In this document: positions 21,500 through 31,715 of the stretch, piece by piece | How positions within the stretch are numbered: the first letter of the stretch is position 1 | Layout of the letters: every line of letters starts with the position of its first letter | From: Alternaria dauci | Taxonomy: Eukaryota > Ascomycota > Dothideomycetes > Pleosporales > Pleosporaceae | Length of the DNA: 64,000 nucleotides | Assembly: GCF_042100115.1 (NCBI RefSeq) | Contig: NC_091280.1 | Coordinates: 1,178,001-1,242,000, forward strand | Direction of reading: 5' to 3' | Made by a program: the position numbers and the translations under genes | Notes under the pieces: generated by a model | What the model was told of the DNA's origin: nothing | Database searches by the model: none | The model's input: the letters and a program-made list of their open reading frames with translations, nothing else

Positions 21500-23065
21500 T
21501 TATAGAGTGTACGGCTCCTGCTTCCATGATATCCTTCTCTCATCTCTCATCCTGTCAAATCTTACCACACTCTGTAGCAAAACCTGCGCGCCTAATGCAC
21601 AGTCTTCCTCTTTACAAAACTCTCTTGGGTTGTGGCTTACACCTTCCCTGCACGGCACGAAGATCATGCTTGTTGGGCAGCGCTTGCTTGCGTATACGCT
21701 ATCGTGTCCAGCACCAGAGGTCATCTCCATAGACTGGTTGGGACCGAGAATACTACGCGCAGACTGGCTGACGGACGTGATGCAGTCTGCGTGAAATCTC
21801 GTCGCTGGGCTATCGAAATCCTCGATTATCTCCACCGTAAGTGGAAGACCGCTTGTGCAGCCGCGGTTGGAGCCCTCAACGTCTTCACCTGCGGCTATCT
21901 TGGGAAAGTCGCGCAAAACGAGCTCTTTCATCTTTGCAACCGTCTCGTCATTGGGTGACCTGATATCCAGACTGAACGTCACTTCTCCAGGTACCGTATT
22001 TGTCGAGCCAGGTTTAAGGTTGAGGATACCTGTGGATGCTAACGCGGAGTTGGCAGTTGCGAGGCGATGGGAATGTACAATCATTTTGCTTGCTGCTAGC
22101 AGCGCATCAGCTCGTGACTTGAGATCCGTGGTTCCGGTGTGCGTGTCTCGTCCCTTGACCTTGACTGTCATCCATTTGTAAGCTTGAACTCCAGTGACAA
22201 CTCCGATCTTCTTGTTCGCCATCTCCAACAAGGGACCCTGCTCGATATGCAACTCAAAGTGCGCTGCCATGGGCATGGACTCGTAGCTCGCTGGCGTGCT
22301 TCCTAGGTAACCAATGCGCTCGAGTTCAGACTTCATGGTCGCAGTTCCAGGGTGAACCTCGCGGAGATTGTGTGCCGTTTCAAGAGGGATTGACCCCGCC
22401 CAGACTCCGCTAGAGACCATCGACATTGGAAACCGAGCGCCCTCCTCATTGGTCCAGTTGACCACACCGATGGGATATTCAGATTCTGTCCAGTTATCAG
22501 AGAGGACTCTGAGCATCTCCACGCCAGCCATGACGCCCAGAATTCCATCGTATCGCCCACCGGTAGGCTGTGTGTCCAAGTGGCTTCCCACAAATGTAGG
22601 CGGCTTGTCGTTCCTCAGCCCGGGACGAACAGCGAATTGATTTCCCATGGCATCGACGGTGACTTCACAGCCGAGCGACTTTGTGGTCTCTGCGAACCAG
22701 TCACGTGCAGCTTTATCGGCGTCGGAGAGCGCCAGTCGACTCATGCCCGTCTCCGTTGACTTCCTGTTACTGTCAGCTGCATGATCACCGAGTGCTTGGA
22801 CTACGCACTCGCCCCAGGGCTCGCCTGTACCCCATTGACATGTATGGTGTAGGTCGTCCATCAACCTCGCCTGGTTGACTTTCAAATCCTTCATCGAATC
22901 ATCGTTCAACTCTTTGGTCCTGATCTGCCATTTTGGCGAATAAGAGAAGCATCTGACATGCTTGTACCCTATCCTTGCTCTTGGAGTGGATACAGTTATT
23001 GATGCGGGGTAGCGTCTGCTCGCAGTGCGGAGCGCAGTAGTGATTCTGTTAGCCAACAGAGCCAT
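21500..23065 (-). CDS. M20-family amidohydrolase (N-carbamoyl amino acid / allantoate type)
   Basis: The frame is open throughout (521 aa), but a 45-nt intron (22808-22764, GTGCGT donor, CTGAC branch, CAG acceptor) is probable. Its removal gives exons 23065-22809 and 22763-21500 and 506 aa, and restores GEPWGEKSTETGMSRL. Dizinc-site residues are visible: His in GSHLDTQ, Asp in GGRYDGILGVM, Glu in NEEGARFP, His in FELHIEQGP and a late His in SHNPREF. GAGHDSVY is also conserved. The family removes carbamoyl groups from N-carbamoyl amino acids, beta-ureidopropionate or allantoate. The N-terminus is Arg/Ser-rich without acidic residues, so a mitochondrial presequence is possible. The exact substrate cannot be assigned. 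Confidence 0.88.
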   Translation of the reverse strand: MALLANRITTALRTASRRYPASITVSTPRARIGYKHVRCFSYSPKWQIRTKELNDDSMKDLKVNQARLMDDLHHTCQWGTGEPWGECVVQALGDHAADSNRKSTETGMSRLALSDADKAARDWFAETTKSLGCEVTVDAMGNQFAVRPGLRNDKPPTFVGSHLDTQPTGGRYDGILGVMAGVEMLRVLSDNWTESEYPIGVVNWTNEEGARFPMSMVSSGVWAGSIPLETAHNLREVHPGTATMKSELERIGYLGSTPASYESMPMAAHFELHIEQGPLLEMANKKIGVVTGVQAYKWMTVKVKGRDTHTGTTDLKSRADALLAASKMIVHSHRLATANSALASTGILNLKPGSTNTVPGEVTFSLDIRSPNDETVAKMKELVLRDFPKIAAGEDVEGSNRGCTSGLPLTVEIIEDFDSPATRFHADCITSVSQSARSILGPNQSMEMTSGAGHDSVYASKRCPTSMIFVPCREGVSHNPREFCKEEDCALGAQVLLQSVVRFDRMRDERRISWKQEPYTL

Positions 23066-23508
23066 TTCGTGGAATCAGGTGAGAAAGAAAGAGACGGAAG
23101 CCATGGCGGCACGGGTGATGGAAGTCGGCATCCCAAAGGATGACATGACATGGCCGGCGCCCAGTCGTAAGGAAGAAGTGGGTCGGACGTCCGATAAGCG
23201 TAGTGCGGGACTATCCCGCTTTCTGATATGCAGGTTATCCGTCGGCCGAGGGGGTCCGAGTACTCAAAGACAAAATGACCGTAGTGGTCTGAAATCTATC
23301 GGTGGCAGTTTTGTTTGCTAGTGCATTGTTGCTTCAAGAGGGAGGCGATGCAAGGTCACAATGGCTGAGAGACCATGCTCCATGTACTAATAGCGTTTTC
23401 ACTAGTTATTGGGTATCTATCAACGAAATAGGTAAAATGATCATAGCGCCTTTGTATGCTGCTCAAAACAAACTCCTTGCTCCAGAACTCACAGCTTTAC
23501 GACAGACT
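23066..23508. other. Intergenic, nothing recognised
   Basis: Upstream region of the amidohydrolase gene and 3' flank of SDE2, both on the minus strand. No coding signal. Confidence 0.5.
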
Positions 23509-24321
23509 TTAGACGGCCTTTGCTTTCCCTTTCCCCTCGATTACTGGCTTCACGTCCTCCTCGGAAACGTCGTCCTCGTCTTCGCTATCACTCATGAACT
23601 CGTCATCTTCGTCGTCCCAGCCAAACATGGCTCGCTGTTGTACAAGCTTTGATGAAGAAGCGGTCGGTTGAGCGTCGTCGTTTTCTTCTGAGCTGTCTCT
23701 TTGCGCCATGAGCATCTTCTCGATGGCTTCTCTGGTTTTGTTCTCTGCTTCTTCTTTGTCTTCGACCCACTTGCCATCAAGACGTGCTGTGCCTCTGCTG
23801 TCCTGTAGCTCTTCTTGCTTCCGCTCAGTACTGGCCACGATGTCCTCCCACTTCTTCCGTCGCTCCTCCTTTTCGCGCTGCTCCATTTCCGGCTTAATTG
23901 CTAGGTATTCGGCGAGCACCTTGGCTTCGGTGACTGTGCGCAGGCGTCGCCCGTCCAAGTTGCGGGATGATCCATTCACGTCGCCTTGCTTCTTCTTGCG
24001 CGACGACATGCGGCCACCTTGGGCGCGCAGAATGGACCCAAAACCACCCTTGCCACCACATAGCGGTACAGTCAGACGGAGCGATAGAAAGGTGTCTGCG
24101 GGCGAGGATAGGAGCGACGACACTGGTGCAGCGTCGTGGCGAACGGAGCGGCGCGAGTTGGTGGTCAGAATGTAAGACGAGTTTTGGATCCATGGCGCAC
24201 GTTGGTAAAGTGTGTCGTAGATGGAAGTAAGAGGCGCGTCTTTTTGCGTTGCGAAGGCGATGTTCTGCCCGCGGATGCTGTTGACGATGACGGTGACGGG
24301 GGACTGCGTGGTGGCTTCCAT
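23509..24321 (-). CDS. SDE2: Splicing/silencing factor Sde2
   Basis: Single exon, 270 aa from MEATTQSPVTVIVNS. The frame is open further upstream to 24468, but that part would overlap the promoter of the divergent eS10 gene and has no ubiquitin-like sequence, so the start at 24321 is chosen. Residues 1-90 form the ubiquitin-like Sde2 N-terminal domain and end in CGGKGGFGSILRAQGGRMSS. In fission yeast, cleavage after the GG before Lys releases an active C-terminal Sde2 that joins the spliceosome and promotes splicing of selected introns. The site is intact here (GG 89-90, Lys 91). The C-terminal part is charged: basic coiled coil, then an acidic DDEDDEFMSDSEDEDD tract and a KGKAKAV tail. Confidence 0.93.
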   Translation of the reverse strand: MEATTQSPVTVIVNSIRGQNIAFATQKDAPLTSIYDTLYQRAPWIQNSSYILTTNSRRSVRHDAAPVSSLLSSPADTFLSLRLTVPLCGGKGGFGSILRAQGGRMSSRKKKQGDVNGSSRNLDGRRLRTVTEAKVLAEYLAIKPEMEQREKEERRKKWEDIVASTERKQEELQDSRGTARLDGKWVEDKEEAENKTREAIEKMLMAQRDSSEENDDAQPTASSSKLVQQRAMFGWDDEDDEFMSDSEDEDDVSEEDVKPVIEGKGKAKAV

Positions 24322-24599
24322 GGTTGTAGGTTGCAGATTACGAAATACCAAGTGTAAGTACAGAATCTGATGTTGTGAGTTGCGTGGGGGAAGAGAGTGA
24401 AGGTCGTGTGGGTGGGCAAAGCGGCGACGGGCAGTTGGAGATTGGGGAGCAGGCCTTGGCGGAACCACAACAGATGGTCATAGCGCTCGCTTAGACTAGG
24501 CTCGCACCTCTGCTCGAAATCGTCCTCGGGCAGCGAACTTCTGAATTCATCGACCTTCAACCACTCCTAGCATTCCCGAGTCTTTCGCAACCCGTCAAG
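24322..24599. promoter_or_regulatory. Bidirectional promoter, SDE2 / eS10
   Basis: Only 278 bp lie between the two divergent start codons, so both promoters and leaders share this stretch. The last 60 bases before the eS10 start are CT- and CAA-rich, as in strongly expressed fungal genes. Confidence 0.6.
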
Positions 24600-25391
24600 A
24601 TGCTCATCCCCAAGGCCGACCGCAAGAAGATCCACGAGTTAGTCACCCTCCACAATCGTCATTGTCACGGCGCAGTCGAGCTCGGAGTTTCGCACGAAAT
24701 GATACGACTTGATATGAGCTGAGCTACATTTGACTCTACACTCCACGCGTCAGCAGATTCGCTAACATTGGTCTCTCCAGGTACCTCTTCCGAGGTTAGT
24801 ATTCCCACGTACTCGCGGGCCATGGCTATGGCACAACTATACATTTTCGCGGCTCTGCTGCATACAAGGACAGGCTGACACACGGTCACCACAGAGGGAG
24901 TTTTGGTTGCTAAGAAGGACTTCAACCTTCCCAAGCACGGCGAGATCGACACCAAGAACCTTTACGTTGTCAAGGCTTGTCAGTACCACCTACTGCTCCC
25001 CAACACCGTCAGGTTCTAACAAGCAGCAGGCCAGTCTTTGACCTCGCGCGGCTACCTCAAGACCCGCTTCTCGTGGCAATGGTACTACTACACCCTCACC
25101 CCTGAGGGTCTTGACTACCTCCGTGAATGGCTCCACCTCCCTGCCGAGATCGTTCCCCAGACCCACATCAAGCAGCAGCGCTCTGCTCCTCCCCGGGGCA
25201 TGCTCGGCGGTGACGACCGTGAGCGCCGCGGTGGAGGCCGTGGTGGACGTGGCGGTGACCGTGGTGGTGACCGTGACGGCTACCGCCGCCGTGATGCCGG
25301 CGAGAAGGCTGAGGGCGGCGCCCCCGGCGAGTTCAAGCCCGAGTTCCGTGGTGGCTTTGGCCGTGGACGTGGTGCTGCTCCTGCTTCGTAA
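24600..25391 (+). CDS. RPS10: 40S ribosomal protein eS10
   Basis: Four exons, 24600-24637, 24781-24794, 24895-24978 and 25030-25391, encode 165 aa. The N-terminus [20 protein letters not shown] is the family signature. It continues with [47 protein letters not shown] (quoted in full length only here as positions 20-66 in part) and [14 protein letters not shown]. The tail is RGG-rich ([17 protein letters not shown]), as in other eukaryotic eS10. Exon 2 is a 14-nt micro-exon encoding YLFR. Phases 2, 1 and 1 agree. The protein sits near the mRNA entry of the 40S head. Confidence 0.95.
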
Positions 25392-25729
25392 GCAGTTGAG
25401 GACTTTCTGGAGTAAGGCTAGATACGGTTTCATCTTCATGTCGGGCTTTACTGCATTTCAAAATGGGATCGGAAACGGCGAAATGACCGGATGATACTAC
25501 GAATGGATCGCTTGTCTAAGTTGCGATGACGCAGTCTTGGACGACCATGTCCTCAATGATACCCCATAACCTTCAAGTGAACCCTTTACCTGACGTGACT
25601 ATTATGTATGCGTCTTTGCATGGTACCTTGCATTGAGCAGGCCCATGTTCATCTCATTACAGATAGTCTGGAGAATTGTGAGCTCCAAGTATTTTGCTTC
25701 TCGTCTACTACGATACAACCACATTTGTT
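25392..25729. other. Convergent intergenic region
   Basis: Shared 3' flank of eS10 and TRM44. No coding signal. Confidence 0.5.
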
Positions 25730-27571
25730 TCAATGTCCGCCTTTTGCAGTCTTCATCAGCCCATCACCACTCTTCATCCACATCGCGCAAACGGACCCAA
25801 TAGTCTGTCCACCCATCTCCCGTTCTACCAAAATCCTCAAGCATTCCAGTTTCTCCTTGATGTCTTCGTGGCTGTCCCCACATTCGTTTTCCTTGGGCGA
25901 CCTCCTCCCCAGCACAGCAATATTTCTCGTACTCGGAATCCTCAAGTGTTCCTTTTCAACAAGATACCCCGTCTCTTCAGTCAGATGACACACCCAACTA
26001 CATAGACTAGCATAGGCAGAAGGTTGCTTGGGTTTCTTCGACGCCGCTGTCACGGGATCAGGGATAACATATTTAGCATGTGCCGGCGAGCGGAACCTCG
26101 TACCACCAAAGTCGTGCGAACAACAAGGTATGGCGATGAAAGGTGAAGAGTTTAGTCGAGCTAGTAACGGCGTCCAGGGTGTCAATTCATCGGCGTGGTT
26201 GCTGATAATGAAGGTACCGGATGGGAAGACACCGTTATGGTGTGGTGTTGGGGAGTCAGTCGAGGTTGCAGAGTATGGCTGAAAGATCTCAGGTACCAGA
26301 AGCATCTCTTGTAGCTTTTGGGTGTGTTGTGATGGGAAGGTATCCCAGGTTTTCCTGCGACGGGCGTCAAAGCCCCAACCATGCCAGCCTTCGGCGTTGA
26401 GAATGTGGACGAGGAGACCGTTTCCACAGCCTATATCGACAAAGCCTGGAAAGTTGGCTTGTGCTGTTTGTCTCTTCTGCTCCGTCTCTTCGTCTTCACC
26501 ATCTTGCTTGTTTGTTTCCTTCTTGGAGCCGTACATGTCTACCCAGAGCTCCATCAGAAACGCCGCAATGCCTAGATCCTCAAAGACATGTTTTTCGGCG
26601 GGTGTCTGCTCCACCCATCCCTCGATCAAATCCTTTGCATATTTGCCTTTGAGGTATGCATACGTATCCTGAAATCTCTTTTGTCCAATTACTTGATCGT
26701 GGTGAACGCGTTTCGTGTACCCAGCCTGCCGGCCGCGTGAGTGCTTGTGTATGACCTCCAGGAGCTTAAGAGCCGTGCGAGCAAGACGGTTGTCGAGCGG
26801 AAGGTCCGGGAAGAAAGAGTAATGAATAGACAAATGTCCAGACGCATCGATCAGAGATCTTGGCGGTGAATGCGAGGAGGATGGGAAGTAAGTGTACAGC
26901 ATCGCCAAGGAACGAACTTTAGGGTGGTAGTAGGGGATAGTGTTCGACGTGGCAGCGTGAGGAATGTATATGATCATGTACCGCTCTGCTTTGCCATTGT
27001 ACTCAACTCCATGTGGATCCGTGATGTTTACGTCCTTATGCGAGACAAACAGGTGACAGGTTTGCATCAGCGAGTCATCCAACTTCGGATTCCGGGGTAT
27101 GAGTTTTCGCACAACCGTGTACTCCAGCTCATACCCTTCTATGCCCCCATCGATCAGTTGCGGTCGGCATTCTGGTCGCAGGTGCTTGACGATGCTCGCA
27201 AGATCCTCCGGAGTACTGGCTTTTGGGTTGAATGTAGCGTCTGTAAAACTTTGATACGAAAGCTCTGCGCGTGCCAGATGCGTTGATGTCCGATTTGGAT
27301 TTTCAAGCAAATCGCGACCGACTTCGAGGAAGTACTGAGGCGCAATATTCGCCGGCGCAGACTGTACAATGGCCCATATCTCGGATGGGAGGCCACTAGA
27401 AACCTTGGGTGCACTGGATACGTCGTAAGGTGAGAACTTGTCACTTGTAGATTCCTGGTTCTCGACTTTCGTTCCCGGTCGTGCTTCTCCCACTTTAGAA
27501 CTGTCATATTGTGCCTCGTTAATGAGTGGTTCATTTCCGTGACTCCTTGGCTGTTCGTCTTGACTCATCAT
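25730..27571 (-). CDS. TRM44: tRNA (uracil-O2-)-methyltransferase Trm44
   Basis: Single exon, 613 aa, with two consecutive Met codons at the start. Trm44 makes 2'-O-methyl-U at position 44 of tRNA-Ser in the cytoplasm. The AdoMet site is clear: FVDIGCGNGLLVHILNAEGW followed by GWGFDARRRKTWD. The late motif PFIAIPCCSHDFGG is also typical of the family. The N-terminal part includes LIPRNPKLDDS and a MIIYIPHAAT segment that is conserved in fungal members. Length matches the fungal family (about 570-650 aa). It is convergent with eS10. Confidence 0.9.
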   Translation of the reverse strand: MMSQDEQPRSHGNEPLINEAQYDSSKVGEARPGTKVENQESTSDKFSPYDVSSAPKVSSGLPSEIWAIVQSAPANIAPQYFLEVGRDLLENPNRTSTHLARAELSYQSFTDATFNPKASTPEDLASIVKHLRPECRPQLIDGGIEGYELEYTVVRKLIPRNPKLDDSLMQTCHLFVSHKDVNITDPHGVEYNGKAERYMIIYIPHAATSNTIPYYHPKVRSLAMLYTYFPSSSHSPPRSLIDASGHLSIHYSFFPDLPLDNRLARTALKLLEVIHKHSRGRQAGYTKRVHHDQVIGQKRFQDTYAYLKGKYAKDLIEGWVEQTPAEKHVFEDLGIAAFLMELWVDMYGSKKETNKQDGEDEETEQKRQTAQANFPGFVDIGCGNGLLVHILNAEGWHGWGFDARRRKTWDTFPSQHTQKLQEMLLVPEIFQPYSATSTDSPTPHHNGVFPSGTFIISNHADELTPWTPLLARLNSSPFIAIPCCSHDFGGTRFRSPAHAKYVIPDPVTAASKKPKQPSAYASLCSWVCHLTEETGYLVEKEHLRIPSTRNIAVLGRRSPKENECGDSHEDIKEKLECLRILVEREMGGQTIGSVCAMWMKSGDGLMKTAKGGH

Positions 27572-28169
27572 GGTTGATCTATCTCTTCATTTACAACCAC
27601 TGGCCCACAAACTTGATTCCAAAATTAGCAGAGATCAGACGTTTTTCAGGTCGCGGTGAATCGGACAGCATGTGAAGAGCTCTTTCAGCAGTATGTATCA
27701 GATTTTGAAGATGGTGGTTGGCGTTTGTCCCTTCAGAGTGGCTGAAGTAACGATGGTGTTGGTGTGAGAGGTGCTACCGAGCAAAATACGTTTTAGTCGA
27801 TCCACCATAGTCCGAAAGAGTAATAAACACCACGGAGACCAACGAGGAATACAAAATCGAATGCGCTCCTCGATGCATTCTCAGCTGAATCTCTATATTT
27901 ATCATGACAGTTGCAAAGTCTGGATTCTTATCGATGCTTGTACCCAAGGTGCAAATGTCGATGAAATCACGAAACAGTCGAAGCAGGCGCACAAAGGGGC
28001 CACAACATAGCTCGATAGATTCTGCGCACAGCTTTGAGCCACCAGGTTGTGAAAGCTCTAGTATATAGCCGGAGTCTATCAAATCTCTATATATCGTAGC
28101 TCTAACAGTCCCTCGAAGCCCTAGAAAACGCCTTCATAATGCACGTCCCAACTGACCCCAGCTCAGCCC
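27572..28169. other. Intergenic, nothing recognised
   Basis: Upstream of TRM44 and downstream of GNA1. Short frames near 27771-28082 have no supporting signal. Confidence 0.5.
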
Positions 28170-28783
28170 TTAGCGCCCGTAGTAATGCGCCATCTCGAGT
28201 CCTGCTCTCTTGAAACCACACTTGACGTAGAATCCTTCGTTTGCTTCTGAGCAATCCAGAATAGTCTTGTAGCAGCCCACCTTCTCCGCGACAAAGTCGA
28301 GTGCCTGGATGATTCTCAGCCCAAGCTTCTTGCCCTGCTGGTCCTTGGCCACGGCAATATCCTCAATGTGTCCGACGAGGCCGAGTTGATGGATGAACTT
28401 GCGCTCGACAAGGAGGGCACCGGTGCCGACAATGGCGTTGGATGAGTTGGTGATGCAGAGGAGGTAGTATTCGTCGTTGCGGGTTTTCATCCAGTCGTAA
28501 CGTTCGTTCCATTGCTGCAAGGCATGTTAGCGATGCGCTTTATGCGTGTTTGCGTGGGCTCTGGGAGTGTGGGACTTTTGTGTGCGCATTGTAAAGGAAA
28601 GAGAGGGCTTCATACCTCCTCGGTTATATCTCCCACTGTGGTGAGCACTCTTAGTACGTCTAGGAAGCCATTGTGGTAGTCTTTCCTCTCGAGCGGTCGG
28701 CAGCTGTAGCCTTCTGGGAGTGCCTTGAGGACTTCGGGGGAGATGAGCTCAGATGTGAAGAGCGGGCCTTCGGTCGATGACAT
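28170..28783 (-). CDS. GNA1: Glucosamine 6-phosphate N-acetyltransferase
   Basis: Two exons, 28783-28616 and 28514-28170, joined in phase 0, encode 170 aa (yeast Gna1 is 159). The enzyme acetylates GlcN-6-P with acetyl-CoA on the way to UDP-GlcNAc, needed for chitin, GPI anchors and N-glycans. Family motifs are LPEGYSCRPLERKDYHNGFL, then LTTVGDI, the GNAT strand IVGTGALLVERKFIHQLG, the acetyl-CoA loop VAKDQQGKKLGLRII, and the end KTILDCSEANEGFYVKCGF. The N-terminal extension of about 10 residues is unremarkable. The intron has GTATGA at the donor. Confidence 0.95.
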
Positions 28784-29333
28784 GGTGGGCTGAGACTGGT
28801 ATAATCCCGGGAGGTGAAGAGATGGGAGAGCGAAGATAAATGAATGGGTTTGCGACGCGATTGACCAGTCTTCCGGCGCTGGTGCTACTGCGCGGGACTG
28901 AGGGTCGCAGCGTTTCTGCGACGTATCGATAAGAGGGCGGTGAGAACAGGACCGCGATATCCGACGACGACCAAAACCTTGATATGAGCTTCGATGATAC
29001 GTCCAGAAAACGAGGGGATTTAGAAGTAGAGAAACTCCAATCATCCCCAGGTGCAGCAAGGTGGCCACTATATGTGTTGCTGATAGCTGGACATCGCGCC
29101 AAGCATTCAGGAACCAGGTCTAAATTTAGAACTTTCAGGGAAGCTTCGTCATGATCTTCAGGAGCATTCTCGTGTCCATAACCCCTCAGTCTTGTTTAGT
29201 AACAAACGACCGTTAATTCTCATATTGCAACGTCAGGATAACCACAGGAACCAAACCAGCGCTACTTGCGTCATTATACCACCCTCGGTATCTGTCAACC
29301 ACCCAATCGCCTCGCCTATTGCAATCTCAATTC
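28784..29333. other. Intergenic, nothing recognised
   Basis: Upstream region of GNA1 and 3' flank of the next minus-strand gene. No coding signal. Confidence 0.5.
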
Positions 29334-31715
29334 TCATCGCATAATCCCAACCTGCCTAATCGCTTTCAATACGTTTTCAGGCCTCACATCGCCATCGTCA
29401 AGCTCGAGCCCTACAAACTTCGCCAACGCCTCCGTCAGCTCCGTGTTCTGTCTCTGCAATAGCATGACCCGCTCCTGCATCCGCGCCATCTTATGAATCC
29501 AGCTCTCATCCTCTATGCCTTCATCATGACCACTGTCGACTTCAACATTGCGTTCTGAAAGCGGCTCTGGTGTATGCGCTGGTGTTGGCAAGGCTCCAGT
29601 GACAATGTCGGAATGCTGTTCTTTTTGATCGTAGTATATGGGTAATGGCTTTCGCTTGATGCGCTGCAAGTCCCGCAGCTTCCGAGCTCTGGTTTGATCT
29701 TCGCGACTTGCTCGCGGCTCGGGTTTAGGTAATATTTCGAGTGGATGCTCTTGAACGAGTACTGTTTCGGGGGATTTGGGAGGCCTGTTCGGGCTGCGTG
29801 ACGATACAGGGACCGGTTCAGAGAATGAACGACTGAAAACTCCAGGATCGGATAGCGTGCGCTCCACACCTGGGCTGTCGAGAGGGCTAAGCATCTCTGC
29901 GTCAAAAGTATCGGAGATATATCGAGAGCGTGGGTCTGAGAAAGACTGGGGTGTTGGGGCAGCGATCGCTTGAGTATTGCGAGGACTCTCGGTCGGTATG
30001 ACGATTCTGAGATGTCTTGCGCCTCCAGAGGTTGTCATCTCACGAGCGCACGTTGGGATAGGAGCCTGTTTGCGTGCTCGCTGAGGAGAGCCTTCCACAG
30101 AACCTACGCGAGCAGCCAGGGTTTTGCGCTGTTTGACTTTGAAAAGTGCCATCGTCTTCTTGCGCTGCTGAACTGTCGGCTGAGAATCTGTGCATGGTCC
30201 AGTGTGCTTGAGGTAGTAGCTGAGATCATTCAGACCCAGGTCAGCGCTTGCCGTCAGCGCATCGTGGCTAAGAATTGGTGGCGCCAACCGTCCTACCTGC
30301 GAGGAGCCTACACGGCCAGCCTGTCCTACATCTAGGCGTTTTGATCTTCGTTTCCTCGAGATGTGGAGATTGTCTTCCATCTTGTCACTCTCATCGCCAG
30401 ACGAGTGTTGCTCGTCAGCTGTAAAGGCAAATGCGCCATGAGTAGAGATGACTGAATCAGTCTGAACTGGAAAAGTTGGATTTGTGAGCCGCTTCGGGCT
30501 ACGGTCCGGTACTGCTGGTGGCAGCTCATCCGGGTCAAGCTCACAAATAGCCTGGGTTTCTGCGTGCTCTCTGGTCGACTCAGAAAGAGGTGGTTCAGGA
30601 GACATGGGAAGAGGAATATTTTGCGGGTCCGGCGAATAGGCGTGGCAATGTGTTTCCAGTACTGACACTGGGCCGCCTGTCTGGCTATCGAAGTATCTTT
30701 GAATCACTCCAAAGGTGCCCATTTCCCCAACTTGCTCCGTTTCTATCTCAGGCAGCAGCTCGCTCATAGCGTCGTAGCTAGCCTTGCGTCGGTGCTTAGC
30801 AACCAGGGGTTCCAGTGGCGCATGTCGTGTAGTATTTATCGAACTTGGAATCGTGACTTTGCATGGCGTCTGGCGGCGCTGACGCTTCTTGTCTTGTGGG
30901 CGAGTTGTCGGCGATCTCGCACTTTGAATGCTAACATCGCGGTCTCTATCTTCAGAAGAGAAGGTAGAGCGTGGCTTGTACGCAAGCACTCTGGCCAGAG
31001 GTACAGATGACGTGAGTCTACTGGGTTTCGTCGACGGCCCGTGGATTTCTGGTAATGATGGCGGCGGGATCTCCTTGGAGTCAAGTTCAATTGCATTTCC
31101 AAACTCATTTGGAGTGAGATCTCCAGCTGTATGAGACACTGCCGATGAGCTGTGGGCATGTGGACTGGTAGTAGTACAACTGCTGCTAACTGAACGAGCT
31201 TTATGCAGCGTCCTAGGACGGGAATAGTTCTCCCTTGGATTTCCGGAAGGTTGGTAGACGTTATATGACTTTGTAGGCCGCATCTCGAAGTCTCGTGGAG
31301 TGTGGTTGAGAAAGGTGCGTTTGCGTCTTTGTTGGCAGCCAAACCGACCTATAAAGTGCACCGGCGGTGACAAGTCATAGCCAGTCGGTTGAGTCCCTGC
31401 AGTGGTCGGCGGGGTGTTTTCGTCCTGCGTCGAGGCCGTTGACTTGCACTTGAGCGGCTCGGACGTCACGCTTGTGTTCATCTCAGACCTCTCTTCCAAC
31501 GCCCAGGCATATTCAAGAACACTCCAACCGGTGTGCCCGAACATTGGGAATGAGTTCAAAAGGCATTCTGTCGAAGCAGACGAGATCATATTTGCAACCT
31601 GGCTGGCAGATACCCTTGAAGCAGCCGTCCGAATTGCAATCCTCCTCTCGTGTTGACGTCTAAGCGCGAGCCGTGAGTACTGCTCACCAGTGTACACTGG
31701 GTGATAACGTAGCAC
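29334..31715 (-). CDS. Large disordered protein of unknown function
   Basis: Single exon, up to 793 aa; a start at an internal Met about 42 codons on is possible. Most of the chain is low-complexity, rich in Ser, Pro, Thr and Arg, with basic patches such as KKRQRRQTPCK and ISRKRRSKRLD. The only ordered stretch seems to be near the C-terminus, where MARMQERVMLLQRQNTELTE begins a coiled coil, followed by VGLELDDGDVRPENVLKAIR. The basic patches could be nuclear localisation signals. I do not recognise a family. Confidence 0.75.
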   Translation of the reverse strand: MLRYHPVYTGEQYSRLALRRQHERRIAIRTAASRVSASQVANMISSASTECLLNSFPMFGHTGWSVLEYAWALEERSEMNTSVTSEPLKCKSTASTQDENTPPTTAGTQPTGYDLSPPVHFIGRFGCQQRRKRTFLNHTPRDFEMRPTKSYNVYQPSGNPRENYSRPRTLHKARSVSSSCTTTSPHAHSSSAVSHTAGDLTPNEFGNAIELDSKEIPPPSLPEIHGPSTKPSRLTSSVPLARVLAYKPRSTFSSEDRDRDVSIQSARSPTTRPQDKKRQRRQTPCKVTIPSSINTTRHAPLEPLVAKHRRKASYDAMSELLPEIETEQVGEMGTFGVIQRYFDSQTGGPVSVLETHCHAYSPDPQNIPLPMSPEPPLSESTREHAETQAICELDPDELPPAVPDRSPKRLTNPTFPVQTDSVISTHGAFAFTADEQHSSGDESDKMEDNLHISRKRRSKRLDVGQAGRVGSSQVGRLAPPILSHDALTASADLGLNDLSYYLKHTGPCTDSQPTVQQRKKTMALFKVKQRKTLAARVGSVEGSPQRARKQAPIPTCAREMTTSGGARHLRIVIPTESPRNTQAIAAPTPQSFSDPRSRYISDTFDAEMLSPLDSPGVERTLSDPGVFSRSFSEPVPVSSRSPNRPPKSPETVLVQEHPLEILPKPEPRASREDQTRARKLRDLQRIKRKPLPIYYDQKEQHSDIVTGALPTPAHTPEPLSERNVEVDSGHDEGIEDESWIHKMARMQERVMLLQRQNTELTEALAKFVGLELDDGDVRPENVLKAIRQVGIMR

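Noticed and set aside
24322..24468. N-terminal extension of SDE2 to an upstream Met
   Set aside because: The added 49 residues are Pro/Arg/His-rich, not ubiquitin-like, and would cover the eS10 promoter.
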